Assembly: GCA_047619685.1 (NCBI GenBank)
Contig: JBLHLC010000013.1
Span: forward strand, 44,158-108,157
Direction: 5' to 3'
Source: JABDJZ01 sp047619685
Lineage (GTDB): Bacteria; Bacteroidota; Rhodothermia; Rhodothermales; UBA10348
DNA length: 64,000 bases
Shown here: piece after piece, positions 63,101 to 64,000 of the stretch
Layout: each line of letters opens with the position of its first letter
Position numbering within the stretch: the stretch's first letter is position 1
Notes under the pieces: model-generated
Told to the model about the DNA's origin: nothing
What the model saw: only the letters and a program-made list of their open reading frames with translations
The model's database searches: none
Made by a program: the position numbers and the translations under genes

Positions 63101-63161
63101 GCGCCGTGGCGGTTGACGTGGCAAAAACGGCGAGGAGAATGAGTAACAGGGAGGTCCGCAT
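60120..63161 (-). CDS. Exported BNR/sortilin-like repeat protein
   Basis: The 1013-residue protein starts at ATG 63161 with a signal peptide (MRTSLLLILLAVFATSTATA). About 700 residues form a propeller with BNR/Asp-box repeats (STDGGSTWRQL, RTRDGGETWEKV, SSDAGESWEL), the pattern of VPS10/sortilin-like glycosidase-annotated proteins. A C-terminal beta domain (TYTIRLTAGGQTREQPVTVR) and a final helical segment follow. The open frame that continues upstream to the window edge is a product of the hexanucleotide repeat, not a real extension. Function is unknown; it is likely surface or periplasmic. Confidence 0.85.
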   Translation of the reverse strand: MRTSLLLILLAVFATSTATAQTPDPSLFQELSWRSIGPFRASRTVGGMGVPSQPNLFYVVVNGGGVWRTDDYGRTWDPIFDDAPTGSIGDIAVSPSHPNVIYVGTGEGLHRPDLGVGDGVFKSTDTGKTWQHVGLSDVQQVARIIVHPTNPDVAFVAGLGHPYGANEERGVFRTRDGGETWEKVLYIDHNTGAIQVEFDPTNPDILFADMWEHREGPWENAAFSGRNSGLYKSTDGGSTWRQLTEGLPDADDGLGRIGVGIAPSNPNRMYATVDAREGGGIYRSSDAGESWELVATQRRLWGRGGDFGEIRVRPDNPDVVFVGNIASYRSDDGGVSWSSIKGAPGGDDYHRIWINPLHPDIMLFAADQGATITVNGGRTWSSWYNQPTSQLYHVTTDNAFPYWVYGGQQESGAIGTASRGNGGQISFRDWVGIGADEYAYVAPDPLDPDIIYGGRVMRFNKRTGQSQNVAPEALRSGKYRIKRTMPLLFHPADPRTLLFATNVLWKTTNGGDGWEIISPDLSREQPEVPESIGDFATPELASMPRMGVIYAVGPSPLSTDVIWAGTDDGLVHVTRDGGRSWSDVTPPAVQAWEKISQIDAGHFGEGTAYIAVNAIRRDDQRPHIYRTHDFGQSWTRIVSGLGESGPVNVVREDPEAKGLLFAGTERAVYASIDDGASWFSLRLNMPASSMRDLVIKEDDIVLGTHGRSIWILDGIGALRGLATAAMDDVRVFEPGLATRVRHNMFSDTPLPPEEPAGQNPPDGIEIDYYLKTGSGEAIIQIIDANGHTVRSYSSADPVFVADSTALPHPTYWIRPERSVSAAAGLHRWIWDLRHESPRGVSRGYTISAVRGDTPADGEGPYVMPGTYTIRLTAGGQTREQPVTVRIDPRVEISSGDLQMQHDVSLRALEAQHRLAALRAEIDAYLAGSPSRGKANLASALRGNGMPSAPDLLYGSFTSEPAGQETIVGTERGLLFLLAIYQSAEVRPTRQSLNGLTELEGLERRLVERWQGLK

Positions 63162-63267
63162 GGCTGGAGGCTTTTGTGCTCCGGGTACGGTAGGTGATCG
63201 CAGACTCAGGTGCCACCCCGGATACGAATGGATGCGTTTCTTACGTTTCAGCGGAAAGCGGCCGCTC

Positions 63268-64000
<733 letters not shown>

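Overview
The window reads as a piece of a high-GC member of the Rhodothermota/Bacteroidota, most likely a marine Rhodothermales-type bacterium. This is inferred from gene content, not from a marker-gene tree. The signs are large outer-membrane barrels with N-terminal carboxypeptidase-regulatory-like domains, a GLPGLI-family protein, a DUF4249 lipoprotein next to a TonB-dependent receptor, a DUF5916 protein, C-terminal type IX secretion (T9SS) sorting domains on several exported proteins, and a Bacteroidota-like EttA. I see no rRNA, tRNA, CRISPR array, integrase or insertion sequence. Most genes are metabolic or envelope functions on a chromosome.

Layout. 1-11.7 kb: the tail of a uracil-DNA glycosylase, then three paralogous outer-membrane barrel proteins with a Gly-rich lipoprotein and a GLPGLI protein. 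11.8-19.1 kb: a patchy accessory stretch with an HXXEE membrane protein, an alpha/beta hydrolase, a frameshifted lipoprotein, an amine oxidase, an orphan HicB-like protein, YdeI-like and DUF1272 proteins, two decayed genes (an exported barrel-like protein and a histidine kinase) and a nucleotidyltransferase/small-protein pair. 19.2-30.8 kb: a DUF5916 outer-membrane protein, a T9SS cargo, a tightly packed set (TPR protein, methyltransferase, sterol-desaturase-like hydroxylase, T9SS-tagged vanadium haloperoxidase) and an unusual alpha/beta-hydrolase-cyclophilin fusion.

30.8-43.2 kb: EttA with a small upstream partner, an acyl-CoA dehydrogenase, then a run of five minus-strand genes. That run is a BlaI-type repressor, an M56 (BlaR1-type) membrane protease carrying C-terminal SSGD repeats, a secreted protein made largely of the same repeats, and both subunits of an aconitase X enzyme. 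A TonB receptor/DUF4249 pair follows. 43.4-54.7 kb: an S9 peptidase, nhaA with a structured leader that may be a cation riboswitch, cyanophycinase plus a DUF5009 acyltransferase, an SRPBCC/ArsR pair divergent from a DUF2652-SRPBCC fusion across a perfect 16-bp palindrome, a lipase-like lipoprotein and a serine hydrolase. 54.7-64 kb: a broken T9SS/ethylbenzene-dehydrogenase-like gene, a two-subunit molybdenum hydroxylase, a broken GH29 alpha-L-fucosidase, a BNR/sortilin-like repeat protein, and a broken exported gene that runs into a (GGCAAC)n repeat at the window edge.

Two themes stand out. The first is the SSGD-repeat module shared by a BlaR1-type sensor protease and its secreted neighbour, the best candidate for an undescribed signalling system. 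The second is the number of genes interrupted by internal deletions or frameshifts (about six), which is either genuine decay or an assembly problem and must be resolved before those genes are used.
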